A stretch of DNA of 64,000 nucleotides from contig NZ_VTRS01000001.1 in assembly GCF_008641065.1 (NCBI RefSeq), forward strand, positions 744,001-808,000. The letters are read 5' to 3'. The position numbers and the translations under genes are program-made. Below are positions 1 to 12,170 of this stretch, piece by piece. Below the pieces are notes generated by a model. That model ran no database searches. It was not told where the DNA came from and saw nothing but the letters and a program-made list of their open reading frames with translations. Position 1 is the first letter of the stretch. Each line of letters opens with the position of its first letter. Origin of the DNA: Rhabdaerophilum calidifontis. GTDB lineage: Bacteria; Pseudomonadota; Alphaproteobacteria; Rhizobiales; Beijerinckiaceae.

Positions 1-241
1 CGTCTCGACCGCGGGCGGCTATACCTTGTTCTTCCGGCTGCTCGCGCGCGCCGGGGCGACCAATGTCTCGCTGGTGACGTTGCTGATCCCGTGCTCGGCG
101 ATTCTGCTCGGCATCGCCTTCCTCGGCGAGCGGCTCGATCTCCGTGAGATCGCCGGCTTCGCGGTGATCGGGCTCGGGCTGCTCGTCATTGACGGGCGGC
201 TGGTCTCGGTCCTTTCCGGAAGAGGTGCGCCCCATGGCTGA
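1..241 (+). CDS. DMT-family (EamA) transporter, C-terminal fragment
   Basis: The frame is already open at the window edge (first full codon at base 2), so only the last ~79 codons are visible. They encode two hydrophobic helices with the typical EamA ending: a membrane segment, the GERL-type motif (FLGERLDLREI), a last helix rich in Gly/Leu/Ile, and a short tail. EamA proteins are inner-membrane drug/metabolite exporters whose substrates cannot be read from the C-terminus. The stop overlaps the start of the downstream Ada-domain gene by 8 bases, suggesting translational coupling. The product class is fairly sure; substrate is unknown. Confidence 0.75.
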   Translation, partial: VSTAGGYTLFFRLLARAGATNVSLVTLLIPCSAILLGIAFLGERLDLREIAGFAVIGLGLLVIDGRLVSVLSGRGAPHG

Positions 242-479
242 GTCCGTCGCCGTCCCGCCCGGCGGGACGCCGTTTTCCGGCGAGGAGGCGCGCGAGGCGG
301 CATGGCGCGCCCGCGACCGCCGCGCGGACGGTGCGTTCTTCGTCGCGGTCCGCACCACGGGGATCTTCTGCCGGCCCTCCTGCCCGGCGCGGCCCCGGCG
401 CGAGAATGTCCGCTTCCTCGCGACCCGCACCGAATGCCTCGCGGCCGGCCATCGCCCCTGCCTGCGCTGCCGGCCCTGA
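234..479 (+). CDS. Stand-alone Ada-type zinc-binding domain protein
   Basis: An 81-residue protein starting at ATG 234. It is essentially only the N-terminal metal-binding domain of Ada: TTGIFCRPSCPAR followed ~27 residues later by CLRC gives the four cysteines that in Ada bind zinc and, through one of them, accept a methyl group from DNA methylphosphotriesters. The AraC-type and O6-methylguanine methyltransferase domains of full Ada are absent and there is a normal stop. A DNA-repair or methyl-sensing role is possible but unproven. The start overlaps the end of the EamA gene. An in-frame upstream codon at 189 exists but lies deep in the EamA gene and is unlikely. Confidence 0.75.
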   Translation: MAESVAVPPGGTPFSGEEAREAAWRARDRRADGAFFVAVRTTGIFCRPSCPARPRRENVRFLATRTECLAAGHRPCLRCRP

Positions 480-497
480 GCACGCCTGCCGGCGTGC
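480..497 (+). terminator. Short perfect hairpin after the Ada-domain gene
   Basis: Arms GCACGCC (480-486) and GGCGTGC (491-497) pair perfectly around a 4-base loop, starting right after the stop codon, followed by CCCTTTCC rather than a true T-run. It may end the EamA/Ada transcript; the weak T-tract leaves this uncertain. Confidence 0.4.
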
Positions 498-554
498 CCT
501 TTCCGCTTGCCAGATCGGCTGGACATTCTACGATTCCCCGCGTAAGACCTAGAA

Positions 555-568
555 GTTCACATATGAAC
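555..568. promoter_or_regulatory. Dyad GTTCA-N4-TGAAC upstream of the acyl-CoA ligase gene
   Basis: Inverted arms GTTCA (555-559) and TGAAC (564-568) sit in a short AT-rich patch about 60 bases before the fadD start, the only such patch in this intergenic stretch. Fatty-acid genes are commonly controlled by TetR/GntR-type repressors at dyads of this size, but no specific regulator can be assigned. Confidence 0.3.
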
Positions 569-626
569 AATCGGCCGCCAAGGCCGGGACATGGCGACCG
601 GCATGCCGGCGCGGGGAGGAAAGAGA

Positions 627-2312
627 ATGGCAGACGGCCATGCGGAAGCGCGCCCCTGGCTCGCGCATTACCCGAATTCTGTGCCGACCGAGATCGATAT
701 CGCGCGGCTGCCGACGCTCGCGGAGATGCTCTCGACGGCGTTCCGCGAGCATGCCGACAAACCGGCCTTCGAGAGCTTCGGCAAGCAGCTCACCTATGGC
801 GAGATGGAAGTTCAGGCGCGCGCGGTGGCCGGCTGGCTCCAGGCGCAGGGCCTGAAGAAGGGCGACCGTGTCGCGATCATGATGCCGAACGTGATGGCCT
901 ATCCGGCGGTGCTGTTCGGCACGCTGCTTGGCGGGTTCACGGTCGTCAATGTCAATCCGCTCTACACGGTGCGGGAGCTGACCCATCAGGTCAACGATTC
1001 CGGCGCCTCGATCCTGTTCGTGCTCGAGAATTTCGCGGCCGTCGTCGCGGAGGCGCTGCCGCATACCGGACTGAAGAAGGTTGTCGTCGCCTCGGCCGGG
1101 GATCTTCTCGGCTTCAAGGGCAAGATCATCTCCTTTGTCGCCCGCCACGTGAAGAAGGTGGTGCCGCCCTATACGATTCCGGGTGCCACGCCGTTCGGGG
1201 AGGTGATCCGCGCCGGCCGCCATGCCGGGATGCGCCCGGTCGAGATCACGCGCGACGACATCGCCTTCCTGCAATATACCGGCGGCACGACCGGCGTCTC
1301 GAAAGGGGCCACGCTCAGCCATGCCAATGTCGCGGCGAATGTCGTGCAATGCGATCTCTGGCTCGGCTGGGCGTTGCGCAAGGTGCCGGACAACGTGATG
1401 GTGACGGCGCTGCCGCTCTATCACATCTTCGCGCTCACCTGCTGCTGCCTGTTCATGATGCGGATGGGGGCGTGCTGCCTGCTGATCGCCAATCCGCGCG
1501 ACATTCCCGGCTTCATCAAGATCCTGAAATCGACCCGCTTCACGCTGATGTCGGGCGTGAACACGCTCTACAACGCGCTTGCCAACCATCCCGAGATCCG
1601 CACGGTGGATTTCAGCCAGCTGCGGTTCTCGGTTTCGGGCGGCATGGCGACGCAGAGCGCCGTCGCGAAGAACTGGAAGACCGTCACCGGCTGCGCGATC
1701 GTGGAAGGATACGGCCTCTCCGAAACCTCGCCCGTCGTCACGATCAACCGGCCGGATCTCGAGGAATTCTCGGGCACGATCGGCTATCCGATGCCCTCCA
1801 CCGATGTCGACCTGCGCGACGCGGAGGGCAAGTCCGTTCCGCCCGGCCAGCCGGGCGAGATCTGTGTTCGTGGCCCGCAGGTGATGGTCGGCTATTGGCA
1901 GCGGCCGGACGAGACCGCCAAGGTGATGACGCCGGATGGCTATTTCCGCACCGGCGACATCGCGGTGATGCAGGAAGACGGCAGTTTCAGGATCGTCGAT
2001 CGCCTGAAGGACATGATTCTCGTCTCGGGCTTCAACGTCTATCCGAACGAGGTCGAGGAGGTGATCGCACAGCATCCCGGCGTGCTCGAGGTCGCGGTGA
2101 TCGGCGTGCCCGATCCGCAATCGACCGAGGCCGTGGCGGCCTATATCGTCAAGAAGGATCCCGATCTCAGCGCCGAGGCCGTGCGCGCGCATTGCCGCGA
2201 TCTGCTCACCGCCTACAAGGTGCCGAAGATCATCCATTTCCGCGACAGCCTGCCGAAGACCAATGTCGGCAAGGTTCTGCGGCGGATGCTGCGCGACGAA
2301 CCCGCCGCCTGA
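627..2312 (+). CDS. fadD: Long-chain fatty-acid-CoA ligase
   Basis: A 561-residue member of the adenylate-forming superfamily, the usual length for FadD. It activates fatty acids with ATP and CoA for beta-oxidation or lipid synthesis, at the inner face of the membrane. The P-loop-like AMP-binding signature YTGGTTGVSKGA, the GYGLSETSP motif, the YFRTGD motif and the C-terminal DRLKDMILVSGFNVYPNEVE hinge with the catalytic lysine region near the end (PKTNVGKVLRR) are all present. ATG 627 is chosen because GGAGGA lies 6 bases upstream; in-frame ATG 591 has no such site. Exact chain-length preference cannot be read. Confidence 0.93.
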   Translation: MADGHAEARPWLAHYPNSVPTEIDIARLPTLAEMLSTAFREHADKPAFESFGKQLTYGEMEVQARAVAGWLQAQGLKKGDRVAIMMPNVMAYPAVLFGTLLGGFTVVNVNPLYTVRELTHQVNDSGASILFVLENFAAVVAEALPHTGLKKVVVASAGDLLGFKGKIISFVARHVKKVVPPYTIPGATPFGEVIRAGRHAGMRPVEITRDDIAFLQYTGGTTGVSKGATLSHANVAANVVQCDLWLGWALRKVPDNVMVTALPLYHIFALTCCCLFMMRMGACCLLIANPRDIPGFIKILKSTRFTLMSGVNTLYNALANHPEIRTVDFSQLRFSVSGGMATQSAVAKNWKTVTGCAIVEGYGLSETSPVVTINRPDLEEFSGTIGYPMPSTDVDLRDAEGKSVPPGQPGEICVRGPQVMVGYWQRPDETAKVMTPDGYFRTGDIAVMQEDGSFRIVDRLKDMILVSGFNVYPNEVEEVIAQHPGVLEVAVIGVPDPQSTEAVAAYIVKKDPDLSAEAVRAHCRDLLTAYKVPKIIHFRDSLPKTNVGKVLRRMLRDEPAA

Positions 2313-2388
2313 GGCGCTGACGCCAACGTGACTTGCTCGTGTCGGGCGTTGCTCTAGCCTTCTCTCGGTCAGAACCGGGAGAAGCGCC

Positions 2389-3360
2389 ATGCATTATTTC
2401 CGCCGCAAGGGTTGGGAATTGCCGGAATCCGCCGCGACGCCGGAGGCCGTGATGCAAGCGGCGCGGCCGGGATTGTCGCGGCGCCAGACGCTGCTCGTCG
2501 GGGCCGGCGCGGCGACCGCGCTGTCGCTTCGCCCCGCCCGCGCCCGGGACCAGGCGACGACGGATGCGCTTCATCCCTATCCGCGCAACGCGGCCTATGC
2601 GGTCGAGCGGCCGCTGACGGCCGAAAACATCGCCGCGAACTACAACAATTTCTACGAATACGGCACGACGAAGAGCATCGCGGCGGCCGCCCAGCAATTG
2701 CAGACACGCCCCTGGCTGCTGCGGATCGACGGGCTCGTCGAGAAGCCGTTCGAGATCGGGATCGACGAACTGATCCTGGCCATGCCGCGCGAGGAGCGGC
2801 TCTACCGGTTCCGCTGCGTCGAGGCCTGGTCGATGACCGTGCCGTGGTCGGGCTTTCCGCTCCGGGCGCTGCTCGATTACGCCAAGCCGCTCGGTTCGGC
2901 GAAATACGTGCGTTTCGAAACCTTCCTTGATCCGAAGATGGCGCCGGGCCAGCGCGCGCCCTTCTATCCTTGGCCCTATGTCGAGGGGGTGACGATGGCC
3001 GAGGCCGGTAACGACCTCGCCTTTCTCGTCACCGGGGCCTATGGCAAGCCGCTCGCGAAGCAGTTCGGCGCGCCGATCCGGCTGGCGCTGCCGTGGAAAT
3101 ACGGCTTCAAGTCGATCAAGTCGATCCGCCGCATCAGCTTCGTCGCCGAGCGCCCGAAGGGGCTGTGGGAGGCGCTCCAGCCTTCGGAATACGGGTTCTG
3201 GGCCAATGTGAACCCGGAGGTCGCGCATCCGCGCTGGAGCCAGGCGAGCGAGACCGTGCTCGGCACCAATGATCGCATCCCGAGCCGCCTCTTCAACGGC
3301 TATGGCGAATTCGTCGCCGGTCTCTACACGGGGCTGGAGCGGGAGCGGCTCTGGGCGTGA
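2389..3360 (+). CDS. msrP: Protein-methionine-sulfoxide reductase catalytic subunit MsrP
   Basis: A 323-residue periplasmic molybdopterin enzyme (formerly YedY) that reduces oxidised methionines in envelope proteins. The N-terminus has a twin-arginine signal (SRRQTLLVGAGAATALSL, Arg31-Arg32), fitting export of the folded cofactor-loaded protein. The molybdenum-ligating cysteine is expected at Cys143 in RFRCVEAWSM. The SUOX-fold features NNFYEYG, MTVPWSGFPL, PWPYVEG and PWKYGFKSIKSI are conserved. The usual haem membrane partner MsrQ is not adjacent, so electrons must come from an msrQ elsewhere or another donor. Its end lies 13 bases from the convergent lysR gene. Confidence 0.94.
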   Translation: MHYFRRKGWELPESAATPEAVMQAARPGLSRRQTLLVGAGAATALSLRPARARDQATTDALHPYPRNAAYAVERPLTAENIAANYNNFYEYGTTKSIAAAAQQLQTRPWLLRIDGLVEKPFEIGIDELILAMPREERLYRFRCVEAWSMTVPWSGFPLRALLDYAKPLGSAKYVRFETFLDPKMAPGQRAPFYPWPYVEGVTMAEAGNDLAFLVTGAYGKPLAKQFGAPIRLALPWKYGFKSIKSIRRISFVAERPKGLWEALQPSEYGFWANVNPEVAHPRWSQASETVLGTNDRIPSRLFNGYGEFVAGLYTGLERERLWA

Positions 3361-3373
3361 GGGGCTACGGCCC

Positions 3374-4264
3374 TCAATACACCCAGCGCTGGGCCTTGCC
3401 GACGAGGAAATCCCGAAAGACCTGCACCCGCGCCACCTGCTTCAGCGCCTCCGGGTAGACGAGATAGCAATCGAGATGCGGCATGGTCTCGCCTTGCAGG
3501 AGCTGGACCAGCGTCGAGGAATGGTCGACGACATAATCCGGCAGGACCGCGATCCCCGCGCCGCTGATCGCGGCCTGGAGCAGGGCGGTGATCGAATTCG
3601 CGACGAGCACCGGCTGGCGCGGCTCGCGGCGCTCCCGGCCGGCCGTGCAGTGCCAGTTGATGTCGGAGAGATAGCTCGGGATATCGCCGCCGAACGCCAC
3701 CAGCCGGTGTTCGTCGAGATCGCCGATGACCCGCGGCGCGCCGAAGCGCTTGAGGTAATCCGGCGCGGCATAGACATGGAAGTGGACGGCGAAAAGCCGG
3801 CGGCGGATCAGGTCCGCCTGCTGCGGCGCGCGCAGGCGCAGCGCGACATCCGCCTCGCGCATCGCAAGATCGAGCTCGTCGTCGGTGAGAATCACCTGGA
3901 GCCGGATATCCGGATACATGTCGAGGAATTCGGCGAGGCGCGGCGTCAGCCATTTGCCGCCAAGCGCGACATTGGCGGTGATCTTGAGTTCGCCGTTCGG
4001 CTTCTCGCGGCTGTCGGAGAGCGAGGCGCGGGTCTGCTCAAGCTTGGTGACAAGTTCGCGCGCGGTGCGGTAAAGGAGCTCGCCCTGTTCGGTCAGCACC
4101 AGTCCCCGGGCATGGCGGTGGAAAAGCGAGACGTCGAGTTCCGCTTCCAGCGCCGAAACCTGGCGGCTGACGGCCGATTGCGACAGGCCCAGGATTTCAC
4201 CGGCGCGGGTGAGGCTCCCGGCCTCGGCGGCGGCGTAGAAGATCCGAACGCGATCCCAGTCCAA
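3374..4264 (-). CDS. lsrB: LysR-family regulator, LsrB/VtlR-like
   Basis: A 296-residue LysR-type regulator: an N-terminal winged helix (MDWDRVRIFYAAAEAGSL, recognition helix around SQSAVSRQVSALE) and a periplasmic-binding-like effector domain. The N-terminus and the position close to trxB match the LsrB/VtlR group of Hyphomicrobiales, which controls envelope polysaccharide, redox defence and small-RNA genes in Sinorhizobium, Agrobacterium and Brucella. The assignment is from memory of that family and from gene order, so the symbol is likely but not certain. It is divergent from the RMD1-family gene, and the shared region holds an ATGC-N7-GCAT dyad that probably serves autoregulation. Confidence 0.8.
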   Translation of the reverse strand: MDWDRVRIFYAAAEAGSLTRAGEILGLSQSAVSRQVSALEAELDVSLFHRHARGLVLTEQGELLYRTARELVTKLEQTRASLSDSREKPNGELKITANVALGGKWLTPRLAEFLDMYPDIRLQVILTDDELDLAMREADVALRLRAPQQADLIRRRLFAVHFHVYAAPDYLKRFGAPRVIGDLDEHRLVAFGGDIPSYLSDINWHCTAGRERREPRQPVLVANSITALLQAAISGAGIAVLPDYVVDHSSTLVQLLQGETMPHLDCYLVYPEALKQVARVQVFRDFLVGKAQRWVY

Positions 4265-4315
4265 GGCTCAGTCCTTCCCTTGAGCGATGCGCCTCAGCCC
4301 GGCTGGACGCGGCGT

Positions 4316-4336
4316 GCCATGCGTTAATAGCATGGC
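4316..4336. promoter_or_regulatory. LysR-type operator, GCCATGC-N7-GCATGGC
   Basis: Perfect 7-base arms GCCATGC (4316-4322) and GCATGGC (4330-4336) flank an AT-rich 7-base centre. It contains the T-N11-A core typical of LysR-family sites. A second, shorter pair ATGC/GCAT follows at 4354-4365. The spacing, in the divergent region between the lysR gene and the RMD1-family gene, fits a recognition site plus activation site. Confidence 0.6.
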
Positions 4337-4409
4337 GACCTTGCGATTTCGAGATGCTTTCGCATTGTTTTTGCCGGCAGCGAACCCGGCGGAGCGAGAG
4401 GGGGGCCGG

Positions 4410-5225
4410 ATGGCCGAGCGGAACGAGGGCATGCCCGATACGGGGCGGCGGCTGACGGTGCGGGCGATCCAGCTCGGCGAGCGGATCGAGACGCTGCGGC
4501 TCGAACGAATTGATCTCGTCTCGGGCAACCCCGTCGCCTTCGCCGAGGGCGAGACCGGCTTCATCGTCATCTTCCGGTTCGGTGTGGCGGTGCTGTTCGG
4601 GCTGTCGCCGCTCGAGGAGGAGCGGGCGCTGACGGCGCTCAACCCGCTCATCACCCGCACGCGCGCCGATCGCGAGGAGGAGACGATCCAGCTCGTGCTC
4701 GGTTCCGATCGCGAGGATGCGATCGTCGGCGGCGCGGTCCATATCCGCGCCTTCTCGCCGGAACGCGCGCTCGTCATCGCCGATGCGCTGGCCAAGAGCG
4801 TGGCGCTCGCCTCGGACGAGCGCGACGTCGCGCAGGTCATCGACGATCTCGATCCCTTCGCGCGCCGCCTCGCCGAAAGCGGCCGCGTGCCGGCCAAGCG
4901 CCGTGTCATGCTGCGCAAGATCGGCGCGGCGCTGCTGGTGCGCCAGCGCGTCGTCGGCCGCGTCGCGGTCGAGGAGAAGCCGGATGTGCTGTGGGACCGG
5001 CCGGATCTCGAACGGCTCTATGCCCGCGTCGAGGACGAGTTCGAGCTTCGCGAGCGCGCCGGGGCGTTGAAAGCCAAGCTCGAGGTGATCGGCGAGACCG
5101 CGACGGCCCTGACCGATCTTCTCGATACCGAGCGTTCGCTGCGGCTCGAAATGGCGATCGTGGCGCTGATCGTGTTCGAGATCCTGATCACCTTCTACCA
5201 GATGTGGAAGGGCGCGGCGCATTGA
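4410..5225 (+). CDS. RMD1/DUF155-family membrane protein
   Basis: A 271-residue protein of the RMD1 (RMND1, Sif2/Sif3, DUF155) family. The bulk is a soluble domain containing the family features GFIVIFRFGVAVLFG, a Ser/Asp-rich strand pair, and AVALASDERDVAQVIDD-like helices; a single C-terminal membrane helix (MAIVALIVFEILITFYQMW, about residues 245-265) anchors it. Eukaryotic members act in mitochondrial translation or sporulation; the bacterial role is not established. ATG 4410 is preferred because a purine-rich AGAGGGGG precedes it; ATG 4332 or 4287 would run into the regulatory region. Divergent from lysR and convergent with trxB. Confidence 0.8.
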   Translation: MAERNEGMPDTGRRLTVRAIQLGERIETLRLERIDLVSGNPVAFAEGETGFIVIFRFGVAVLFGLSPLEEERALTALNPLITRTRADREEETIQLVLGSDREDAIVGGAVHIRAFSPERALVIADALAKSVALASDERDVAQVIDDLDPFARRLAESGRVPAKRRVMLRKIGAALLVRQRVVGRVAVEEKPDVLWDRPDLERLYARVEDEFELRERAGALKAKLEVIGETATALTDLLDTERSLRLEMAIVALIVFEILITFYQMWKGAAH

Positions 5226-5243
5226 GCCGCCGCGCCGGCCGGT

Positions 5244-6209
5244 TCATTCGGCCGCGATCCGGCGCGGCGCTGCGGCGGCGAGGAAGCGCTCGGCCTCCAG
5301 CGCCGCCATGCAGCCGAGGCCGGCAGCGGTCACAGCCTGGCGGTAGACATCGTCCGCCACATCGCCGGCCGCGAAGACGCCGGGGATATTGGTCTGCGTC
5401 GTGCCGGGAACGACTCGGATATAGCCGTTCTCCTTCATCTCGACCTGGCCCGCGAACAGTGCCGAGGCCGGGGCGTGGCCGATGGCGATGAACACGCCGT
5501 CCGTGGCGATATCGTCGAGCGCGCCGGATTTCACGTTGCGGACCCGGACATGGGTGACCCCGCGCGGCGTCTCCTGGCCAAGGATTTCCTCGATGGCGGA
5601 ATCCCAGATCACCTCGATCTTCGGATGGGCGAACAGGCGCTCCTGGAGGATGCGCTCGGCCTTGAAGCTGTCGCGGCGATGGATCACCCGCACGCGCCGC
5701 GCGAGATTGGCGAGGTAGAGCGCCTCCTCGACCGCGGAATTGCCGCCGCCGACCACCACGACATCCTTGTTGCGGTAGAAGAAGCCGTCGCAGGTGGCGC
5801 AGGCCGAAACGCCGAAGCCCTTGAAATGCTCCTCGCTCGGCAGGCCGAGCCATTTCGCCTTGGCGCCGGTGGCGATGATCAGCGCGTCGCAGGTATAGGC
5901 CGCGCCGCCATCGCCCGAGAGGCGGAAGGGGCGGCTCTTCAGGTCCACGGCCGTGATATGGTCCGACACCATGTCCACGCCGACATGCTCGGCCTGGGCC
6001 TTCATCTGCTCCATCAGCCACGGCCCCTGGATCGGTTCGGCGAAGCCGGGGTAATTCTCGACATCCGTGGTGATCATCAGCTGGCCGCCGGGCTCGAAGC
6101 CGGAGATCAGCAGCGGCGCCATCATCGCGCGCGCCGCGTAGATCGCCGCCGTGTAGCCCGCAGGCCCCGAGCCGATGATGATGATCTTCGCGTGCCTGGC
6201 CATGCTCAT
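5244..6209 (-). CDS. trxB: Thioredoxin reductase
   Basis: A 321-residue NADPH-dependent flavoprotein that reduces thioredoxin. FAD-binding GSGPAG (13-18), redox-active Cys137-Ala-Thr-Cys140 (CATC) and NADPH-binding GGGNSA (154-159) are present in the low-molecular-weight TrxB order, and the C-terminal FAD motif GVFAAGDV follows. Its ATG overlaps the stop of the ELM1-family gene (ATGA), so it is probably the second gene of that transcript. The alternative start two codons later (MARHAK) cannot be excluded. Confidence 0.96.
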   Translation of the reverse strand: MSMARHAKIIIIGSGPAGYTAAIYAARAMMAPLLISGFEPGGQLMITTDVENYPGFAEPIQGPWLMEQMKAQAEHVGVDMVSDHITAVDLKSRPFRLSGDGGAAYTCDALIIATGAKAKWLGLPSEEHFKGFGVSACATCDGFFYRNKDVVVVGGGNSAVEEALYLANLARRVRVIHRRDSFKAERILQERLFAHPKIEVIWDSAIEEILGQETPRGVTHVRVRNVKSGALDDIATDGVFIAIGHAPASALFAGQVEMKENGYIRVVPGTTQTNIPGVFAAGDVADDVYRQAVTAAGLGCMAALEAERFLAAAAPRRIAAE

Positions 6210-7267
6210 GATCCCTGTTCCTGCCTGAACCGAAGATAGCGCCGTGCGATCTCGACCGCGATGGCCGGTGTCGCGTCCATGGGCGGATAGGTATAGGTTT
6301 CGAGGCGCCCGGAGAAGGGGCGAACCGCGCCGGCGGCTTCAAGCTCGCCGATATAGCGGTCGATTTTTCGTGATCGGCCGGTGGGGCGGAACACCATCAC
6401 CGGCCGGCCGGTGGCGCAGGCCTCCCCGATCATGTTGACCGAATCCGCCGTCACCAGCACCGCATCGGCGCCGGCGAGCAGATCGCGATAGGGGTTCTCG
6501 CCGGTTCCGTCCCACAGCCAGCCGCCCGAGGCCAGGATCGCGGCGCGCGCGGCCTCTGCGAGCGCCGCGGGCGTGCGCCGCGAGGTCGTCGCCATCAGCC
6601 GCGCGCCGGTGCCGGCCAGGGCTGCGAGCTGCGATGCGAAGCGCGCGATGTCGCCTTCTCCGAACCGGAAGTCCCGCGAATTGCCACCGATCAGCACCGC
6701 CACGCGCGGCGGCGTCCGCGCTGCGATTTCCGGCCTGAGCGCCCCGCGTGCCGCCGCCAGCGCCTCCTGGGTGATCCGGTGCGGGGAGAGCGCGGTCGTC
6801 AGCACATTGGCGCCGCGCAGCCGGTCATGCGCCGGAACCCACAGGAAATCGGCAATGGCGGGTGCGGTGCGCGGATCCTTGAGGAAGATCGTGAAGGTCC
6901 ACCCGCCGCCCGCGCGCTTGATCGCCGGGAGATAGGCGGCGGCGCGGCGGCCGGAGGCGATGGCGAGGTCGGGCATCGGCCCGGCGAGCGGCCCGCCGGC
7001 CCGGCCCGGCGCCTCGGCGGGGTCGATGCCGAGCGCCGGCCAGCGCCAGAGATGCGGCATCGCCCAGGACCATGGCGGGCGCGGCGCGACGATCCGGCTC
7101 TCGGCGGCGAGGCCGAGTCGCTCGGCGATCCCGAGGCAATGGGCGAGATCGCCGGCCTTGCCGTCGGTGACGAGCCAGGCCCGCGCGCCGGCCAGCGCGG
7201 CGCGGGCGGCCGGCAGATCGGCCGGCGAGGCGGCGGGGGGGGCGACGGATGAGATGGCGTGGCTCAC
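6206..7267 (-). CDS. ELM1-family protein (mitochondrial fission ELM1-like)
   Basis: About 353 residues if started at GTG 7267. It belongs to the family named after plant ELM1 (COG3660). Visible family features are [21 protein letters not shown] at the N-terminus, a central [13 protein letters not shown] strand-loop, and a glycosyltransferase-B-like C-terminal half with [20 protein letters not shown]. The fold resembles nucleotide-sugar-using enzymes, but the substrate is unknown. An in-frame ATG at 7375 would leave just 17 bases to lrp and adds a low-complexity leader, so the later start is favoured with moderate confidence. Stop and trxB start overlap as ATGA. Confidence 0.75.
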   Translation of the reverse strand: MSHAISSVAPPAASPADLPAARAALAGARAWLVTDGKAGDLAHCLGIAERLGLAAESRIVAPRPPWSWAMPHLWRWPALGIDPAEAPGRAGGPLAGPMPDLAIASGRRAAAYLPAIKRAGGGWTFTIFLKDPRTAPAIADFLWVPAHDRLRGANVLTTALSPHRITQEALAAARGALRPEIAARTPPRVAVLIGGNSRDFRFGEGDIARFASQLAALAGTGARLMATTSRRTPAALAEAARAAILASGGWLWDGTGENPYRDLLAGADAVLVTADSVNMIGEACATGRPVMVFRPTGRSRKIDRYIGELEAAGAVRPFSGRLETYTYPPMDATPAIAVEIARRYLRFRQEQGS

Positions 7268-7392
7268 GGGCTTCGGGTTGCCGTTCGGCGAGGATTTGGC
7301 TAGGGCTTCCGGCCGGTTATCGTCCCGCGCCGGGGCGAAGTCCACCCGCGGCGGCGTCGTCCCGGCCACCGCCAACAGGAACCAGCCAAGCC

Positions 7393-7896
7393 ATGAGCCG
7401 CACGGTCACGCTCGACGCCATCGACTGGAAGATCCTGCGCGAGGTGCAGGCCGATGGCGCGCTGACCAATGTCGAACTCGCCCGCCGCGTCGGGCTGACG
7501 CCGCCGCCTTGCCTGCGCCGCGTCCATGCCCTCCAGGATGCCGGGCTGATCAGCGGCTATCGCGCGATTCTCGACGCGCCGCGCCTGGGTTTTCCCGTCG
7601 TGTGCTTCGCCTTCGTCAATCTCGCGAGCCAGGCCGAGAACGATCTCGCCGCCTTCCAGGCGCGGATCGCTGGCTGGCGCAATATCCGCGAATGCTGGAC
7701 CCTTTCCGGCGAGATCGATTTCCTGATGAAATGCGTGACCGAGGACCTGGCGAGCCTCCAGACCTTCGTCGGCGAGCTGACGGCGCTGCCCAATGTGCGC
7801 AATGTCCGCACGGCGCTGGCGCTCTCCAAGGTCAAGGACGAGGGTCTGGTGCCGATCGACGCCGGATCCCCCGAACCCGCGGCGCCGCCAGCCTAG
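7393..7896 (+). CDS. lrp: Lrp/AsnC-family transcriptional regulator
   Basis: A 167-residue regulator with an N-terminal helix-turn-helix (LDAIDWKILREVQADGAL ... VELARRVGLTPPPCLRRVHAL) and a C-terminal RAM ligand-binding domain. Such proteins sense amino acids and control their metabolism, binding DNA as octamers. It is divergent from the ELM1-trxB transcript and convergent with greA, a common order in Hyphomicrobiales. ATG 7393 starts exactly at the conserved domain; earlier in-frame codons would lie inside the divergent gene's leader. Confidence 0.92.
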   Translation: MSRTVTLDAIDWKILREVQADGALTNVELARRVGLTPPPCLRRVHALQDAGLISGYRAILDAPRLGFPVVCFAFVNLASQAENDLAAFQARIAGWRNIRECWTLSGEIDFLMKCVTEDLASLQTFVGELTALPNVRNVRTALALSKVKDEGLVPIDAGSPEPAAPPA

Positions 7897-7930
7897 ACGC
7901 ATGCCGATCGGGGCGGCCGATTCAAGGCAT

Positions 7931-7958
7931 GGCCGGCACCGGAAACCGGCGCGGCCGG
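7931..7958. terminator. Imperfect hairpin between convergent lrp and greA
   Basis: GGCCGGCACCGG and CCGGCGCGGCC pair around AAA with one mismatch and a bulge. It lies midway between the two converging genes with no T-run on either strand, so a bidirectional terminator role is only suggested. Confidence 0.3.
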
Positions 7959-7989
7959 TCTCGATCTCATCCGCAGGTCGGGTCCCGCG

Positions 7990-8463
7990 CTAGCGGAACG
8001 CGACCTCCACGACCTCATAGCTCTTGCCGCCGCCGGGGGTGTTGACCTCGACCTGGTCGCCGACCTTCTTGCCGATCAGCGCGCGGGCGATGGGCGAAGA
8101 GATCGAGACACGGCCGGAGCGCACGTCAGCCTCGACATCGCCGACGATCTGATAGGTCTTTTCCTCCTCGGTTTCCTCGTCGACGAGCTTCACCGTGGCG
8201 CCGAACTTGATCGTCGAGCCGGTGAGTTTCGAGATCTCGATGATCTCGGCGCGGCTGATCAGGCTTTCGAGTTCGCCGATCCGGCCTTCGTTCAGCGATT
8301 GCGCTTCCTTGGCGGAGGAGTATTCGGCGTTCTCGGACAGGTCGCCATGCGCGCGCGCTTCCTGGATCGCCAGGATGATCCGCGGGCGTTCCACGGTCTG
8401 GCGGTGCTTGAGTTCATCCTCCAGCGCCTTGAAGCCGCGGGCGGTCATGGGGATGCGTTCCAT
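7990..8463 (-). CDS. greA: Transcription elongation factor GreA
   Basis: A 157-residue GreA: N-terminal coiled coil ([22 protein letters not shown] ... [15 protein letters not shown]) carrying the acidic tip region [11 protein letters not shown] that stimulates transcript cleavage in stalled RNA polymerase, and the C-terminal FKBP-like domain ([18 protein letters not shown]). ATG 8463 has AAGGAG about 10 bases upstream, and gives the normal length; a longer in-frame start at 8496 would add 11 unrelated residues. It follows carB on the same strand with 133 bases between. Confidence 0.97.
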   Translation of the reverse strand: MERIPMTARGFKALEDELKHRQTVERPRIILAIQEARAHGDLSENAEYSSAKEAQSLNEGRIGELESLISRAEIIEISKLTGSTIKFGATVKLVDEETEEEKTYQIVGDVEADVRSGRVSISSPIARALIGKKVGDQVEVNTPGGGKSYEVVEVAFR

Positions 8464-8596
8464 CCTCGCATTCTCCTTAAAGACATTCCCCGCCAAGCGC
8501 TGCCGCGGGCGGGGAAACAGGTGTTATTCCAAGTGCATGAACGCGCCGGCTGGCCTCTGGAGCCTGATCCGGCCGCCGTCCAGGCAGGCGGGGTGC

Positions 8597-11935
<3,339 letters not shown>

Positions 11936-12170
11936 GATCCGGCTTTTCTTCGGCGCGACCCGGGAAATCCGCGCGCAGGGCATGGCGCGGGCGGCGGGAC
12001 CTGAGGGGATGATGTGCTGAAGCGCCGCTATAGCCAAGCGCGGGCCGGGGGCCAAGGGGAAAGTGCGCCTGCGCACGGCGCGCGCGACATCGCCCTGTCA
12101 CGCGGGGGCGGCAACGCTTTTCCTCGCGGCAATTCTTTGCGACATTGCCGCGCCTGCCTTGGAGAGACCG

